64,000 nucleotides of DNA, taken from Algoriphagus marincola DSM 16067 (lineage in GTDB: Bacteria; Bacteroidota; Bacteroidia; Cytophagales; Cyclobacteriaceae). Under the pieces are notes generated by a model. It saw only the letters and a program-made list of their open reading frames with translations, did no database searches and had not been told where the DNA came from. Each line of letters starts with the position of its first letter. Position 1 is the first letter of the stretch. The translations under genes and the position numbers were made by a program. Below are positions 42,352-51,859 of the stretch, in pieces. The DNA lies in the NCBI RefSeq assembly GCF_000429405.1, contig NZ_AUBU01000010.1, positions 62,001-126,000 of the forward strand, in the 5' to 3' direction.

Positions 42352-43551
42352 ATGCAAAAATCCATCCTTCCCTCATTTTTCACGATTGACTTTTTCCTGC
42401 TCTGCCTGAGTTCCTTCCTATTTTTCTCTTCCTTCAATATGATAATTCCTGAGCTACCGAATTATCTCTCGTCCTTGGGGGGAGAAGACTACAAGGGCTT
42501 AATTATTTCACTTTTTACACTTTCGGCAGGCCTATCCCGACCTTTTTCAGGGAAACTGGCTGATAAAATCGGTCGAATCCCTGTGATGATTGTAGGAGCG
42601 GTGGTTTGCTTTGTCGTCAGTTTGCTTTACCCCGTTCTGAGCTTTGTAGGCGGATTTTTATTATTGCGGTTTGTGCATGGATTTTCGGCAGGCTTCACTC
42701 CTACCGGTACCTCCGCTTACGTCGCTGATATCGTACCATTCTTCCAGCGGGGCGAAGCGATGGGGATTCAATCCCTCTTCGGTTCATTGGGAATGGCAGT
42801 AGGTCCCGCACTTGGAGGATGGCTGGCCACCTTTTGGCCATTGAATTACATATTCTACACCTCAGCTGCAATCGCAATTTTTTCGATTCTCATCCTAGTT
42901 AGATTGAAGGAAACTCTGGAGCAACCGGAGCAAATGAGCTTTTCCCTACTAAAGCTCAAAAAGAATGAAATTATCGAAAAACGTGTTTTGATACCTTCCA
43001 CGATCTTATTTCTTAGCGTTTTTTCATTTGGAGTCGTACTGACAATCATCCCGGATTTGAGCAATCATCTTGGGATAGAAAACAAAGGCTTGTTTTTTGC
43101 CATTTTTACACTTTCTTCTTTGGGGATAAGATTAATAGCTGGAAAAGCCTCTGATCGCTATGGTCGAGTTCCTGTACTCCGGGCAGCCTCAATCATGATG
43201 ATACTGGCCATGTTGGCGATTGCTTTCGCAGAAAATAAATGGATGCTTTTCGGTGCGGGAGTACTTTTCGGATCGGCAGTCGGAATGAACAGTCCTACTA
43301 CCGCTGCCTGGGTGATAGATCTTTCTTTAGATGCTTTCCGCGGGAGAGCCCTTGCTACCATGTATATTTTTCTGGAAGCTGGCATCGGCATTGGGGCCAT
43401 TGTTTCGGGATTTCTCTATGCCAATAAAGCAGAAAATTTCTCCTTGGTTTTCTTAGTCAGTGCCGCTATGGCTGCTTCTGCCTTGGTGTTTTTACTTTTC
43501 ATCAGGTCCTCGAATTACAAACCACTGAAAAAAGAAGAAGGGGCCAATTAA
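42352..43551 (+). CDS. Major facilitator superfamily transporter
   Basis: 399 residues, twelve helices in two halves. MFS signature in the loop after TM2: GKLADKIGRIPVM (D-x-x-G-R). The C-half repeats it as GKASDRYGRVPVL. TM5 has a long GSLGMAVGPALGG motif typical of drug:H+ antiporters. It is probably an efflux-type permease; substrate unknown. The gene begins right at the prfB terminator's tail. Confidence 0.87.
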   Translation: MQKSILPSFFTIDFFLLCLSSFLFFSSFNMIIPELPNYLSSLGGEDYKGLIISLFTLSAGLSRPFSGKLADKIGRIPVMIVGAVVCFVVSLLYPVLSFVGGFLLLRFVHGFSAGFTPTGTSAYVADIVPFFQRGEAMGIQSLFGSLGMAVGPALGGWLATFWPLNYIFYTSAAIAIFSILILVRLKETLEQPEQMSFSLLKLKKNEIIEKRVLIPSTILFLSVFSFGVVLTIIPDLSNHLGIENKGLFFAIFTLSSLGIRLIAGKASDRYGRVPVLRAASIMMILAMLAIAFAENKWMLFGAGVLFGSAVGMNSPTTAAWVIDLSLDAFRGRALATMYIFLEAGIGIGAIVSGFLYANKAENFSLVFLVSAAMAASALVFLLFIRSSNYKPLKKEEGAN

Positions 43552-43560
43552 GCCCCCCTC
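43540..43560. terminator. Weak bidirectional hairpin between MFS and M24 genes
   Basis: GGGGC (43540-43544) pairs with GCCCC (43552-43556) across a 7-nt loop. The minus-strand side is followed by TTCTTCTTTTTT, so termination of the M24 gene is more plausible than for the MFS gene. Confidence 0.45.
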
Positions 43561-43564
43561 TTGA

Positions 43565-44917
43565 TTAATTATTCAAATAATTGGTTTGTCGAGGAATAGC
43601 TAAGATTTTGCGCTGTCTTCCATTGTAATAGGTCACCTTTTCCCCATCAAATAAGGCTCCCTCTTCGAGCATTATTCGCACATCCTTATTCCATTCTTGT
43701 ACAAAAACCACGGCATTTAGCTCGATCGCATAGCCCGTATTTGCATAAAGTGGATGATCCCCTGCTCCCGGAGTATCGCCTTGATTATCCCACATCCCAA
43801 TGGTAGGACCGGCAGAATGTCCGTAAAATCCTAAGGGATGTGTGTAAATACTTCCACGAATACCCTCACTATCCATTTGATTGCGAGTAGCCCGAAGAAT
43901 CTCATTTCCTGTCCGTCCCGCTACAAAATTTTCTGTCAAAATATCCTGAACCCGATTTCCTGCTTCGAAGGCTTTATCCAAAAACTCAGGCACTTCAAAT
44001 TCACCGGGTTTCAAAACGTAGGCAAGCTGCTGAGTATCGGTATTGAGTCGAAGGTAGGTGATACCAAAATCGATGTGCAACAGATCACCAGGCATGATGG
44101 TCATCTCGGAAGGACGAGAAGAAAAAGACCGGCTTGCACCATCAGAATCAGGATTAGCTCGCTGAATATCTACTGAGGGATGAAACCAGGTATCTAGCTT
44201 CATTTCTTTGATTTTCTCTCTATACCACCAAACTACGTCTTCGGTAGTTGTTTTGCCCGGGGTAATGACACGCTCGGACAATCCTTCTTGAATAATATAA
44301 TTTGCAAGCTGCTGCACATGACGATAGCTGGCCATTTCGGGTTCTGTCCTCGTCTCAAGCCATCTTACTGCGAGTGTTTGTGCAGAAACTACATTTTCAT
44401 GCATCGCATCCGGAAGATACTCCATGAAAAAATCATATTCAGTTTTTGTCAAACCATCAGCATGGCCATAGTCTTTGGCTACATTCAGACCTATCTTCTT
44501 CGGATTTTTCTCTTTGATCAAGTCCATCAATGCTTCCCACTGATCTGGCTGACTTTCAGGATCCCATGCACGCTTAAAGGCCTTTCCTACATCATACCTG
44601 GCGACTGCAAAAGTCTCCACCTTTCCACCTTTTTCTGGCTGATACATAACCAAAATGGTTCGCCGCCTCGCTGCCATCCATGTTGCTGGCAAAAGGGTAC
44701 GGATCACCGGATCTTCATTGTACTCACGGGAGATGACAATCCACATATCGATCCCTGTTTCTGTCATTAAATCAGGAAGCACATTTTCGATTCGATAGTC
44801 TAGCCACGAATCGATCAGTTCTGCCTGGGCCTTTAAAGGCAAGACTGCAGGTTGCTGCGAAAGGGTCGGGAAAACATGGATAATGCTGACTAGCAGAGCA
44901 AGTAATAATCTTTTCAT
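43565..44917 (-). CDS. M24 family metallopeptidase (Xaa-Pro aminopeptidase-like), exported
   Basis: 450 residues with signal peptide (HVFPTLS before Q21). N-terminal creatinase-like domain (TETGIDMWIVISREYNEDPV), then the pita-bread catalytic domain: metal Asp in GDLLHIDFGI, Asp/His region LGFYGHSAGPTIG, and Glu in IMLEEGALFD, IELNAVVF. The dinuclear metal ligands therefore look present. Probably cuts dipeptides or Xaa-Pro peptides in the periplasm. Stands alone. Confidence 0.85.
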   Translation of the reverse strand: MKRLLLALLVSIIHVFPTLSQQPAVLPLKAQAELIDSWLDYRIENVLPDLMTETGIDMWIVISREYNEDPVIRTLLPATWMAARRRTILVMYQPEKGGKVETFAVARYDVGKAFKRAWDPESQPDQWEALMDLIKEKNPKKIGLNVAKDYGHADGLTKTEYDFFMEYLPDAMHENVVSAQTLAVRWLETRTEPEMASYRHVQQLANYIIQEGLSERVITPGKTTTEDVVWWYREKIKEMKLDTWFHPSVDIQRANPDSDGASRSFSSRPSEMTIMPGDLLHIDFGITYLRLNTDTQQLAYVLKPGEFEVPEFLDKAFEAGNRVQDILTENFVAGRTGNEILRATRNQMDSEGIRGSIYTHPLGFYGHSAGPTIGMWDNQGDTPGAGDHPLYANTGYAIELNAVVFVQEWNKDVRIMLEEGALFDGEKVTYYNGRQRKILAIPRQTNYLNN

Positions 44918-44978
44918 TGAGTTGGTGAATGGTTACTATGGCTAAGCTAGAATATTCAGCTGATATAGGAAACAAGTT

Positions 44979-46322
44979 TTACAACTTCTCCCTCAAAATA
45001 GCCTTTCTGCTCAGTCGATAGAATCGATAGAACAAAACCACCGCAGTAATACTGAGGCCAATCAGCAGCCCAAACCAAATACCTCGCTCTCCCATATCCA
45101 ATCCAAATGCAAAAAAGTATCCCAATGGTAATCCAAGAATCCAATAGGCAACAAAAGTTAGCCAGGTTGGGAACCTGACGTCTTCCATTCCCCGAAGCAC
45201 TCCCAATCCCACTACCTGTATACCATCTGACAATTGGAACATACCAGCAATAATCAAAAGTGTGGCTGAGGTAGCAATCACTTCCGGATCATCGATGTAT
45301 AAAGAAGGAAGCATATTCCTAAAAAGAATGAAAATGACAGCTGAAATACTCATAAAGGCAATTACCATCCCAAAAACCATCATCCCAGCTTCGCGCATAG
45401 TTTGGAAGTCATTTCTACCTATCTGATTACTCACACGGACCATTCCGGCTGTGCCCAAGCCGGCTGCCATCATGTAGCTGATAGAAGCTAGATTAATTGC
45501 AATCTGATGACTGGCTAAAGCAGTCACTCCTATCCAACCCATCATAATTACAGCAGATCCGAAGGCACTAACTTCAAAAATGAATTGAAATCCGGTAGGT
45601 ATTCCAATTTTGAGAATTCGAGATAAAAGAGGCGCACTGAATTGTCTGATTTTCAGACCTAAATCAAAGCCTTTGTACCGCTTGGAGCTCAATACATAAG
45701 CTCCCATCAGCAAGGCCATCAAAATTCTAGAAATCAAAGTCGCCCATCCGGCACCCATCAAGCCCATGGCAGGAAAACCTAACTTTCCAAAAATCAAAAC
45801 CCAATTAAGAAAGACATTGACCAGATTAGAAAAAAGGGTCACATACATTGCCTGACGGGTTTGGCTCAGTCCTTCTGCAAATTGCTTAAAGGTCTGAAAT
45901 ATCATAAAAGGAAAAAGAGAAGCCGTAATGACCCACAAATAAGGAACAGCCGCTTCGACCACTTCTTCGGGTTGATCCAAAAATGATAAGCCTGTAGATA
46001 AGCCTAATATAATTCCAGTTAGGATCAAGGCCACAAAAATATTGATCCAAAGCCCATGCCTAAAGAGCTTTCCAATACGTAGCCCCTTACCTTTTCCTTC
46101 GGCAATAGAAATTAGGGGAGTAATACCCATCGAAACCCCCATACCAAACATCATCAATACGAAAAAGATAGAATTAGCAAGCGAAGCCGCAGCCAAAGGT
46201 AAAGCACCCAATTGCCCGACCATCATCGAGTCTGCTACTCCAACCATGACTTGGCCTAATTGACTGAGGATGACCGGATAAGCTAGATTAAAAGTAATCG
46301 AAAAGTGATTCTTGATATTCAT
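44979..46322 (-). CDS. MATE family multidrug/cation antiporter
   Basis: 447 residues, twelve helices in two six-helix repeats. Typical MATE features: LAYPVILSQLGQVMVGVADSMMVGQLGALPLAAASLANS at the start of the first half, and the duplicated GWIGVTALASHQIAINLAS in the second (paraphrased fold match). NorM-like clade. Exports toxic organic cations or drugs, coupled to Na+ or H+. Lies 5 bp after the NUDIX gene, same strand, so it is probably co-transcribed with it. Confidence 0.9.
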   Translation of the reverse strand: MNIKNHFSITFNLAYPVILSQLGQVMVGVADSMMVGQLGALPLAAASLANSIFFVLMMFGMGVSMGITPLISIAEGKGKGLRIGKLFRHGLWINIFVALILTGIILGLSTGLSFLDQPEEVVEAAVPYLWVITASLFPFMIFQTFKQFAEGLSQTRQAMYVTLFSNLVNVFLNWVLIFGKLGFPAMGLMGAGWATLISRILMALLMGAYVLSSKRYKGFDLGLKIRQFSAPLLSRILKIGIPTGFQFIFEVSAFGSAVIMMGWIGVTALASHQIAINLASISYMMAAGLGTAGMVRVSNQIGRNDFQTMREAGMMVFGMVIAFMSISAVIFILFRNMLPSLYIDDPEVIATSATLLIIAGMFQLSDGIQVVGLGVLRGMEDVRFPTWLTFVAYWILGLPLGYFFAFGLDMGERGIWFGLLIGLSITAVVLFYRFYRLSRKAILREKL

Positions 46323-46327
46323 ATGAT

Positions 46328-46867
46328 CTACTTCGCAAGTATTTTACTCACTTTCAAAATACCCGCTATGCTGATTCCGTCGGTAATTCTCCCTTCCATT
46401 ACCCATTGTACAGCCTCCTCAAAAGGAAGCTTATGAATTTTGATCACCTCTGTTTCTTCAAATTCGGGTTCGCCTTCTTCCAAGTCCTCAGCTAGAAATA
46501 CAAATCCCTCTTCATCCGTCACCGAATTGGAAGTGTGAATACGCAGAACTTCCGTCCATTTCTTTGCTGTCAACCCAGTTTCTTCCTTGAGTTCACGCTG
46601 GGCACTTTCTAGGATATCTTGTCCGATAGGCCCACCACCCATAGGGATTTCCCAAGAGTATTCATTGAGGGTATAGCGAAACTGCCCTACCAGCCAAGTA
46701 TTTCCAAATTGATCAATAGGTATTATTCCTAAGGCCTTATTTTTAAAATGGACCTTTCCATAGATACCGGGATTACCCGCAGGGTTCAGGATATCATGTT
46801 CCTCCACGCTTATCCAGGGATTTTCGTAGATTTTTTTTAGCAATAGGGTTTTCCAGGGATTTTCCAT
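46328..46867 (-). CDS. NUDIX hydrolase, ADP-ribose pyrophosphatase-like
   Basis: 179 residues. The NUDIX box is GGPIGQDILESAQRELKEETGL (G-x5-E-x7-REL-x-EE-x-G-L) shown here in part: RELKEETGL. Surrounding context (WEIPMGGG, DEEGFVFLAEDLEEGE) fits the ADP-ribose/GDP-mannose pyrophosphatase group. ATG 46867 is only 5 bp from the U-run of the preceding Lrp terminator, a curious placement (see findings). MATE transporter follows 5 bp later. Confidence 0.87.
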   Translation of the reverse strand: MENPWKTLLLKKIYENPWISVEEHDILNPAGNPGIYGKVHFKNKALGIIPIDQFGNTWLVGQFRYTLNEYSWEIPMGGGPIGQDILESAQRELKEETGLTAKKWTEVLRIHTSNSVTDEEGFVFLAEDLEEGEPEFEETEVIKIHKLPFEEAVQWVMEGRITDGISIAGILKVSKILAK

Positions 46868-46871
46868 ACAC

Positions 46872-46898
46872 AAAAAAAGGGTGGCTTTTTGCCACCCC
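46872..46898 (-). terminator. Intrinsic terminator after the Lrp/AsnC gene
   Basis: On the minus strand, GGGTGGC (46897-46891) pairs with GCCACCC (46885-46879) across a short loop, followed by seven T (46878-46872). The U-run ends 4 bp before the NUDIX ATG. Confidence 0.8.
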
Positions 46899-46921
46899 TA
46901 TGTTCGATTAGGTCTTTTAAT

Positions 46922-47416
46922 TTAGACGGGAATTGGCAATACTTTTGAATCCTTAAAGGTCGAAAGAATAACCATGGATTGCATGGAATCGACTTCCTTA
47001 ATCTCAGAAACTTTTTCCAGCATAAGCTTTTGGTAAGCTGTGATATCCTTTGCGATGATCTTTAGGATAAAATCACCAGTACCTGTTATGTGATGACATT
47101 CGATCACCTCTTGAATACCATTGATTTCCTTCATGAAAGCATCAATATTAGCTTTATTGTGGCCGATTAGACTAACCAAAACAAAAGTACTGACGCCAAG
47201 ACCAATCTTTTCAGGATCTAGCTTTGCGTGATAGCTTTTGATGATTCCAGATTGCTCTAATTTTTTCACGCGCTCCAATGTAGGGGCCGGCGATAGACCA
47301 ATGTCCTTTGAAAGCTGTGCATTGGTGATCTTGGCATTACCCTGAAGGATTTCAAGAATCTTCCGGTCTACCTTGTCAAATTTGATTCGGATGTTACTAT
47401 CTACGTTCTCTTGCAT
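46922..47416 (-). CDS. Lrp/AsnC family transcriptional regulator
   Basis: 164 residues. N-terminal winged helix-turn-helix: DRKILEILQGNAKITNAQLSKDIGLSPAPTLERVKKLEQSGII; C-terminal RAM effector domain: VSTFVLVSLIGHNKAN, ECHHITGTGDFILKII, QSMVILSTFK. Feast/famine-type regulator, binds amino acids in relatives. ATG 47416 chosen (TTG 47422 is possible). The 198 bp upstream (47417-47614) is non-coding with no recognisable operator. Terminator immediately downstream, so it is monocistronic. Confidence 0.9.
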   Translation of the reverse strand: MQENVDSNIRIKFDKVDRKILEILQGNAKITNAQLSKDIGLSPAPTLERVKKLEQSGIIKSYHAKLDPEKIGLGVSTFVLVSLIGHNKANIDAFMKEINGIQEVIECHHITGTGDFILKIIAKDITAYQKLMLEKVSEIKEVDSMQSMVILSTFKDSKVLPIPV

Positions 47417-47614
47417 ATACAAAATATAATATCGTACAAAGTTAGAATAATTAAGGAAAGTTTTAAAGTGAATAAAACTTTTTTAAAGGGTCAAATTCGA
47501 AATTTTATTTATTAATCGGGACTTTTCGGCAAACAAAGCTTTCAAAATCACTTTTTTAAACTCCAAAATTCAAATTATCTCCTGCATACGAAGCAAAAAA
47601 CGTAAACTCTCGAG

Positions 47615-48829
47615 TTAAAGTTTATTCTTTTTGATAAAATCTCTTGCAGCCTGATGAGCGGGATGTTTCCGCTTTGCATATTTCTTCACTTTCTTGAAAT
47701 AATCCTTGGCCAAAGCTTTCTGATTTTCCTCCAAAGCGATTTGTCCCAATTGAACCAAAGAATGTAAATAATACCCACTTTCCTGAGATTCGGATTCCTC
47801 TCCATAGGAAAGTGTCTTGAGGTAATAGTATTTCGCCTCATCTCGATTCCCGATGCGTTCATAATATTGCGCCATGTAGAAAGCAGCGTATCGACCACTG
47901 TTGGATTCATAGCCTGTCATTCCTGTTTCTATCCTTTTCAGAATCTCTCCAGACTCCTCTACCGCTTCTGACCAGCGACCTACAGTATAAAGGTGACGTG
48001 CGTAGGATCGATGGAAGTAAGGATTATTTGGAAATTTCTCATGGAGATAGGAAGAAATCCTGAGTGCTTCGTAAGGTTTCTTCTCCTGAGAAGCATAGAG
48101 TCGAAATAAAAAATACATCGCCTCAATTCGTGTATAGAAAGCATTGGTTGCCACCTGCTCAAGTTGCTCCAAACCCAAATCTTTGTTCCCCTTGGGAAAT
48201 AGAGCCATAACTGGCTTGAGCAAGGGATAATTATCCGGAATCCAGACAGAAAAATAATTAAAGAGTGCGTCTCCTAGCAAAAGTTCGGGATTAAACTCCT
48301 CTTCTCCCCTGCTTAGCTCCATGTACTTTAAGGCATTTTTACCAGCCCAGGCTGCTCCAGTCCAACTTTTCCGCTCCGCCTTCAATCTACCTTCAAATCC
48401 ATATCCGGCGGCTAAAAAGAAAGCTGCTTCCTTATTGGTTGGATTTTCATCAAAAAGCGCCTCAGCTTTTTCATTCGCTCGGTCTATGTATGCCAAGAAA
48501 ATATCATCATAGGATTCATTGGTGATATCTACTTCTATTCGCCACCAATAACTGAGTGCCATCAAAAAATCAGGAAGAGGATGGTTTGGATATTGATAAG
48601 CAATTACCTGAAAATCACGCTCTGCAGTCTCAAAGTCAAAGTTATACATACTATTGATTGACTTCGTAATCCGATACTGCAATCCTCTGTCTAAGAGTAA
48701 GTACGGCGATCTCTTCATCTCCATCAGACTATCCTCCGGAGCAGATTGACCATAAGTCAAAATCGGTACAAGAGAAAACACTATTCCCACCACCATCAAG
48801 AAAACTGACCGATACCATTGACGCTTCAT
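47615..48829 (-). CDS. Exported tetratricopeptide-like repeat protein
   Basis: 404 residues. Signal peptide at the N-terminus (MKRQWYRSVFLMVVGIVFSL, then PILTYGQ) fixes the ATG at 48829. After this the protein is all-helical with repeat periodicity: aligned helices containing YDSIF-type, LLGDALFNYF, YPYEALRISSYLHEKFPNNPYFHR, ARHLYTVGRWSEAVEE, and NRDEAKYYYLKTLSYGEE, i.e. TPR-like pairs. It may scaffold an envelope complex. Its start codon overlaps a CATG palindrome shared with the opposite strand; the downstream + gene is divergent. Confidence 0.68.
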   Translation of the reverse strand: MKRQWYRSVFLMVVGIVFSLVPILTYGQSAPEDSLMEMKRSPYLLLDRGLQYRITKSINSMYNFDFETAERDFQVIAYQYPNHPLPDFLMALSYWWRIEVDITNESYDDIFLAYIDRANEKAEALFDENPTNKEAAFFLAAGYGFEGRLKAERKSWTGAAWAGKNALKYMELSRGEEEFNPELLLGDALFNYFSVWIPDNYPLLKPVMALFPKGNKDLGLEQLEQVATNAFYTRIEAMYFLFRLYASQEKKPYEALRISSYLHEKFPNNPYFHRSYARHLYTVGRWSEAVEESGEILKRIETGMTGYESNSGRYAAFYMAQYYERIGNRDEAKYYYLKTLSYGEESESQESGYYLHSLVQLGQIALEENQKALAKDYFKKVKKYAKRKHPAHQAARDFIKKNKL

Positions 48830-48890
48830 GCGCACAAAATTATCGCTAAAAGTTAGATTTATGCTATCTTTCTCCATTCCTAATTTACCT

Positions 48891-49538
48891 ATGACCGCAT
48901 CAGCAAATCCACTAGCTCAACGAATTCAAGAACTTTTAGATTTTGACAAACGACTTTATTTTGTTTTGCTTGTCCTGCTTTTTATTCTGATTCGGTACCT
49001 GACCAACACATTGATCATAGAAGCAATTCCCGATTCACAAAATTTAGTAAACTCGGGAGCACTGACCTACTTCTATATTTTCAATTCGCTTGGCTATTTG
49101 GCTACCCCTATTTTGCTACTTTTCAAGTTTACCTTGATTTCATTTTTGATCTGGATAGCATCCTTTGCCCTTGGATACAAAGTGCCATACAAGGAGCTTT
49201 GGAAATTTGCTTTGGTCGCTGAAACGATTTTTCTATTGCCTGAGCTTCTTCGTTTCTTAATTTATTTAAACCCATCTCAGGCGGTCAGTTATCTTGAAAT
49301 CGAATTAAACAGACCATTTTCCATGCTAAGCCTTGTTGGATTTGATCAAGTGGCGGAGAAGTATCAATACCCATTGGCTACCATCAATATTTTTGAAATA
49401 ATCTACGGAGCTGCCTGGGTTTTTGGCTTTCTTTCGATCAGCAGAAGAAGTATTTCAGAATCAATTTGGGTGATTCTTCTCGGGTACTTTTTCCCTCTGG
49501 CGATTTACTTGGTCTGGTATATCATGGTCTATCGTTAG
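48891..49538 (+). CDS. Polytopic membrane protein, Yip1-like fold, function unknown
   Basis: 215 residues with about five hydrophobic segments (at 27-46, 63-86, 88-104, 111-127 and 170-210). Polar N-terminus LAQRIQELLDFDKRLY. The spacing is reminiscent of Yip1/YIPF-type membrane proteins but no motif proves this. ATG 48891 (or 48861) is preferred. Ends 17 bp inside the convergent DUF2256 gene. Confidence 0.5.
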   Translation: MTASANPLAQRIQELLDFDKRLYFVLLVLLFILIRYLTNTLIIEAIPDSQNLVNSGALTYFYIFNSLGYLATPILLLFKFTLISFLIWIASFALGYKVPYKELWKFALVAETIFLLPELLRFLIYLNPSQAVSYLEIELNRPFSMLSLVGFDQVAEKYQYPLATINIFEIIYGAAWVFGFLSISRRSISESIWVILLGYFFPLAIYLVWYIMVYR

Positions 49539-49674
49539 TATTTTTCTGCTTTGAGCTAGCGCATCGCTTGGAGCAGTATTTGACATTTTCCCAGTTTTTT
49601 TCCCACTTTTTTCTCCAAGTGAAAGGGCGGTTGCAGACCGGACAGGTTTTCGTTGGAAGATATTCTTTTTTCAT
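49522..49674 (-). CDS. DUF2256 zinc-ribbon-like small protein
   Basis: A 50-residue protein beginning MKKEYLPTKTCPVCNRPF and ending with WRKKW...VKYCSKRC, i.e. two CxxC/CxxxC pairs making a treble-clef or zinc ribbon; the WRKKWEKNW core is the DUF2256 signature. Separated by 1 bp from the photolyase stop codon and on the same strand, thus co-transcribed. DUF2256 genes are recurrently beside cryptochrome/photolyase genes. Function unknown; the convergent membrane protein gene overlaps its end by 17 bp. Confidence 0.82.
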   Translation of the reverse strand: MKKEYLPTKTCPVCNRPFTWRKKWEKNWENVKYCSKRCASSKQKNTNDRP

Positions 49675-49675
49675 T

Positions 49676-51145
49676 CTAAGCCCATCTATTAGGTAAAGTA
49701 TGCCTTCCAAGGATCCGATTCGCCTCTTTTTTTACCTCAGGGAGCTTCTGAGCACCCCAAATTTTATCCCGCGCTGCTTTTCCTGACTTTTCCAGATCTA
49801 CTATTGGAAATGGATAGTCCTTTCCTAGTTCCATCCCAAAAACTTGCAATTCCAGTGGTGGAATCTTCCAAGGCTCATGAATCTGAGGAGCGGAAATTTT
49901 GGAAAGTTCTGGCACCCACTTTTTGATAAAAACGCCATCTACATCATGATCTTGCGATTGCTTCACTGGATTATAAATTCGAACCGTATTGATTCCTGTC
50001 ACCCCAGCCTGCATTTGAAGCTGTGGATAATGGATTCCCGGCTCAAAATCCAAAAAGCATTTCCCCAGATGATCTGCTCCTGCCTTCCAGTTTTGTCCAA
50101 GGTGATGTGTCAAAAAGGATACGACCATCGCCCGCATTCTGAAATTCAAATAACCCGTTTCTTTCACACAACGCATGCAAGCATCCACCAATGGATAGCC
50201 AGTCTTTCCCTCCTTCCAAGCCTGAATCCAATCATGATTTACTTTTGGATAAAATTCCAAAAAGCCCTTATTGATAGGTTCAAACTCCATTCGGGACTCC
50301 ATTTCAAACTTTTGAATGAAATGACAGTGCCATCTCAGACGGGATTGAAAATTTGTAAAATTTCGAACCTGAAAACCTGACTTCTTCTTCAACTCGGATA
50401 CCTGATAAACCTGACGAATGGAAAGACAGCCCCAAGCTAAATAAGGTGAAAGTCTACTGCAAGCAGTTCGGCTTAACTCTGGTTTTGAGATGTGTCTATT
50501 ATAGTTTTTGACTCTGTCTTCAACAAAGCTCTTGAGATATCTCCAGGCCAATTTCTCCCCTCCTTTCTGCATTTTTGGATTCGGCTGGCTCCATGCCGGG
50601 TCTATGGGAAGGAAGTTTTCAGCTGCTAGAAATTTTTTAGAAAGGGAAACAAACAGAATCTTTTCTAAAGGGATTTCTTCAATAGTCGCTTTTGCGTGAG
50701 CAAACCAAGCTTCTTTCCATCCTTTACGATCCTTTCTCCCTCGCTTGACTCCCTGTTGAATGAATTCCTTCCATGGAATTTTGTGAGCTTTAAGATAGCT
50801 GGCTACGGCTTGATCTCTTTGATAAGTAACTGCAATTCCAGTCTCTTGGTGTGAATAGACCGCTTGAATGATATATTCCTGCTGCAAAGCCTTGAAAATA
50901 TCTAAAACCTCAGCATGCAGAATGGTAACCTGAGCTTGGAATTCTTTCAATTGGCTATTTAAGTCCTCCAGGCTTTCCCATACAAAACGCCAATGCCTTG
51001 TATCACTTTGGGCCGCAGCAATAAGCGATGGCTCAAATGCATACAAAAGAAGAATGGGATACCCAGCCCGAAAGGCTTCCAACAGCGGAGGATGATCGCG
51101 TAAACGTAAGTCTCTTTTTAACCAGACTATGGAAATTTTTTGCAC
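49676..51145 (-). CDS. phr: Cryptochrome/deoxyribodipyrimidine photolyase family protein
   Basis: 489 residues: N-terminal Rossmann-like photolyase domain ([17 protein letters not shown]), linker, FAD-binding helical domain ([60 protein letters not shown]). Light-dependent repair of pyrimidine dimers or a blue-light signalling role. It belongs to the same family branch as the photolyase-like genes flanked by DUF2256 and DUF2805. Antenna and electron-transfer Trp identities were not checked. Confidence 0.87.
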   Translation of the reverse strand: MQKISIVWLKRDLRLRDHPPLLEAFRAGYPILLLYAFEPSLIAAAQSDTRHWRFVWESLEDLNSQLKEFQAQVTILHAEVLDIFKALQQEYIIQAVYSHQETGIAVTYQRDQAVASYLKAHKIPWKEFIQQGVKRGRKDRKGWKEAWFAHAKATIEEIPLEKILFVSLSKKFLAAENFLPIDPAWSQPNPKMQKGGEKLAWRYLKSFVEDRVKNYNRHISKPELSRTACSRLSPYLAWGCLSIRQVYQVSELKKKSGFQVRNFTNFQSRLRWHCHFIQKFEMESRMEFEPINKGFLEFYPKVNHDWIQAWKEGKTGYPLVDACMRCVKETGYLNFRMRAMVVSFLTHHLGQNWKAGADHLGKCFLDFEPGIHYPQLQMQAGVTGINTVRIYNPVKQSQDHDVDGVFIKKWVPELSKISAPQIHEPWKIPPLELQVFGMELGKDYPFPIVDLEKSGKAARDKIWGAQKLPEVKKEANRILGRHTLPNRWA

Positions 51146-51184
51146 AATCAGTAAACCACTAGGCCATGTGATGGTTTGGAAGGT

Positions 51185-51469
51185 ATGAGTAAAAAAATAT
51201 CACTAAGCGAGCGAGAAATAGATCGCATTATAGAAATGGCTTGGGAAGATCGAACTCCCTTTGATGCTATTGAGCAGCAATTTGGCGTCAGTGAGTCAGA
51301 AGTCATCAAGTTGATGCGAAAAAACATGAAAGAGAGTAGCTTTCGAATGTGGAGGAAACGTGTGCAGGGAAGAAGCACCAAGCATATCAAAAAAATGGAT
51401 AGCACCCTCACCAGATTCAAGAGTACTCGTCAAAAAACTATCAGCGACAATAAAATCGCAAAGAGATAA
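51185..51469 (+). CDS. DUF2805 / TIGR03643 family protein
   Basis: 94 residues: [29 protein letters not shown] (helix-turn-helix-like segment), [19 protein letters not shown] and GRSTKH, the whole DUF2805 signature. Possibly DNA/RNA binding. It is divergent from the photolyase gene with 39 bp between starts, a neighbourhood seen repeatedly with DUF2256, so it probably works in the same process. ATG 51185 preferred over TTG 51176. Confidence 0.87.
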   Translation: MSKKISLSEREIDRIIEMAWEDRTPFDAIEQQFGVSESEVIKLMRKNMKESSFRMWRKRVQGRSTKHIKKMDSTLTRFKSTRQKTISDNKIAKR

Positions 51470-51499
51470 AAAAAAGCGGGCTTAAACCCGCTTTTTTTA
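51468..51499. terminator. Bidirectional terminator between DUF2805 and rhodanese genes
   Basis: AAAAAAAGCGGG (to 51480) pairs with CCCGCTTTTTTT (51487-51498); the rhodanese stop codon lies inside it. Confidence 0.88.
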
Positions 51500-51832
51500 T
51501 ACAGTTTCAAATGGCCAGGACATGATCCCTCTAGCCATATTTTTCACATTTTTGAAGCCCATTTCAGTCATTATTTGACAGGCTTGCCCACTTCTGTTAC
51601 CACTTCTGCAGTAGAGCAAATAAGTTTTGTCTTTTGGAAGGTTTTCAATCTGCTGAGTGAAATTTCTAGACATGATGTCAATATTTCTTGCTCCCCGAAG
51701 TTTGCCTCCAGCGAACTCTCCGGCTGTGCGTACATCGATGATGACCGCATCCTTTTGCAGCATCAAGTCGTGAAATTCTCCTACAGATATATCTTCGTAA
51801 GCTTTAGGTGTTGATTTAAAGAAGTCAAACAT
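51497..51832 (-). CDS. Rhodanese-like domain protein (single domain)
   Basis: 111 residues, cytoplasmic. Catalytic loop CRSGNRSG, with Cys75 as the sulfane-sulfur carrier, plus IIDVRTAGEFAGGKL. The single-domain form usually moves sulfur between a persulfide donor and acceptor. It sits at one end of a sulfur-related stretch, with TauE and sulfide:quinone oxidoreductase. A GATAC-AAAA-GTATC palindrome overlapping a TACTTTTG box lies 28 bp upstream. Confidence 0.87.
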   Translation of the reverse strand: MFDFFKSTPKAYEDISVGEFHDLMLQKDAVIIDVRTAGEFAGGKLRGARNIDIMSRNFTQQIENLPKDKTYLLYCRSGNRSGQACQIMTEMGFKNVKNMARGIMSWPFETV

Positions 51833-51859
51833 ATTTTTCGTGTTTCGTTGTTAAAGATT

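Noticed and set aside
44288..44770. 160-codon + frame inside the M24 peptidase gene
   Set aside because: Antisense shadow; Cys/His-rich composition is a typical artefact.
49844..50380. 178-codon + frame inside the photolyase gene
   Set aside because: Antisense shadow of conserved FAD-binding region.
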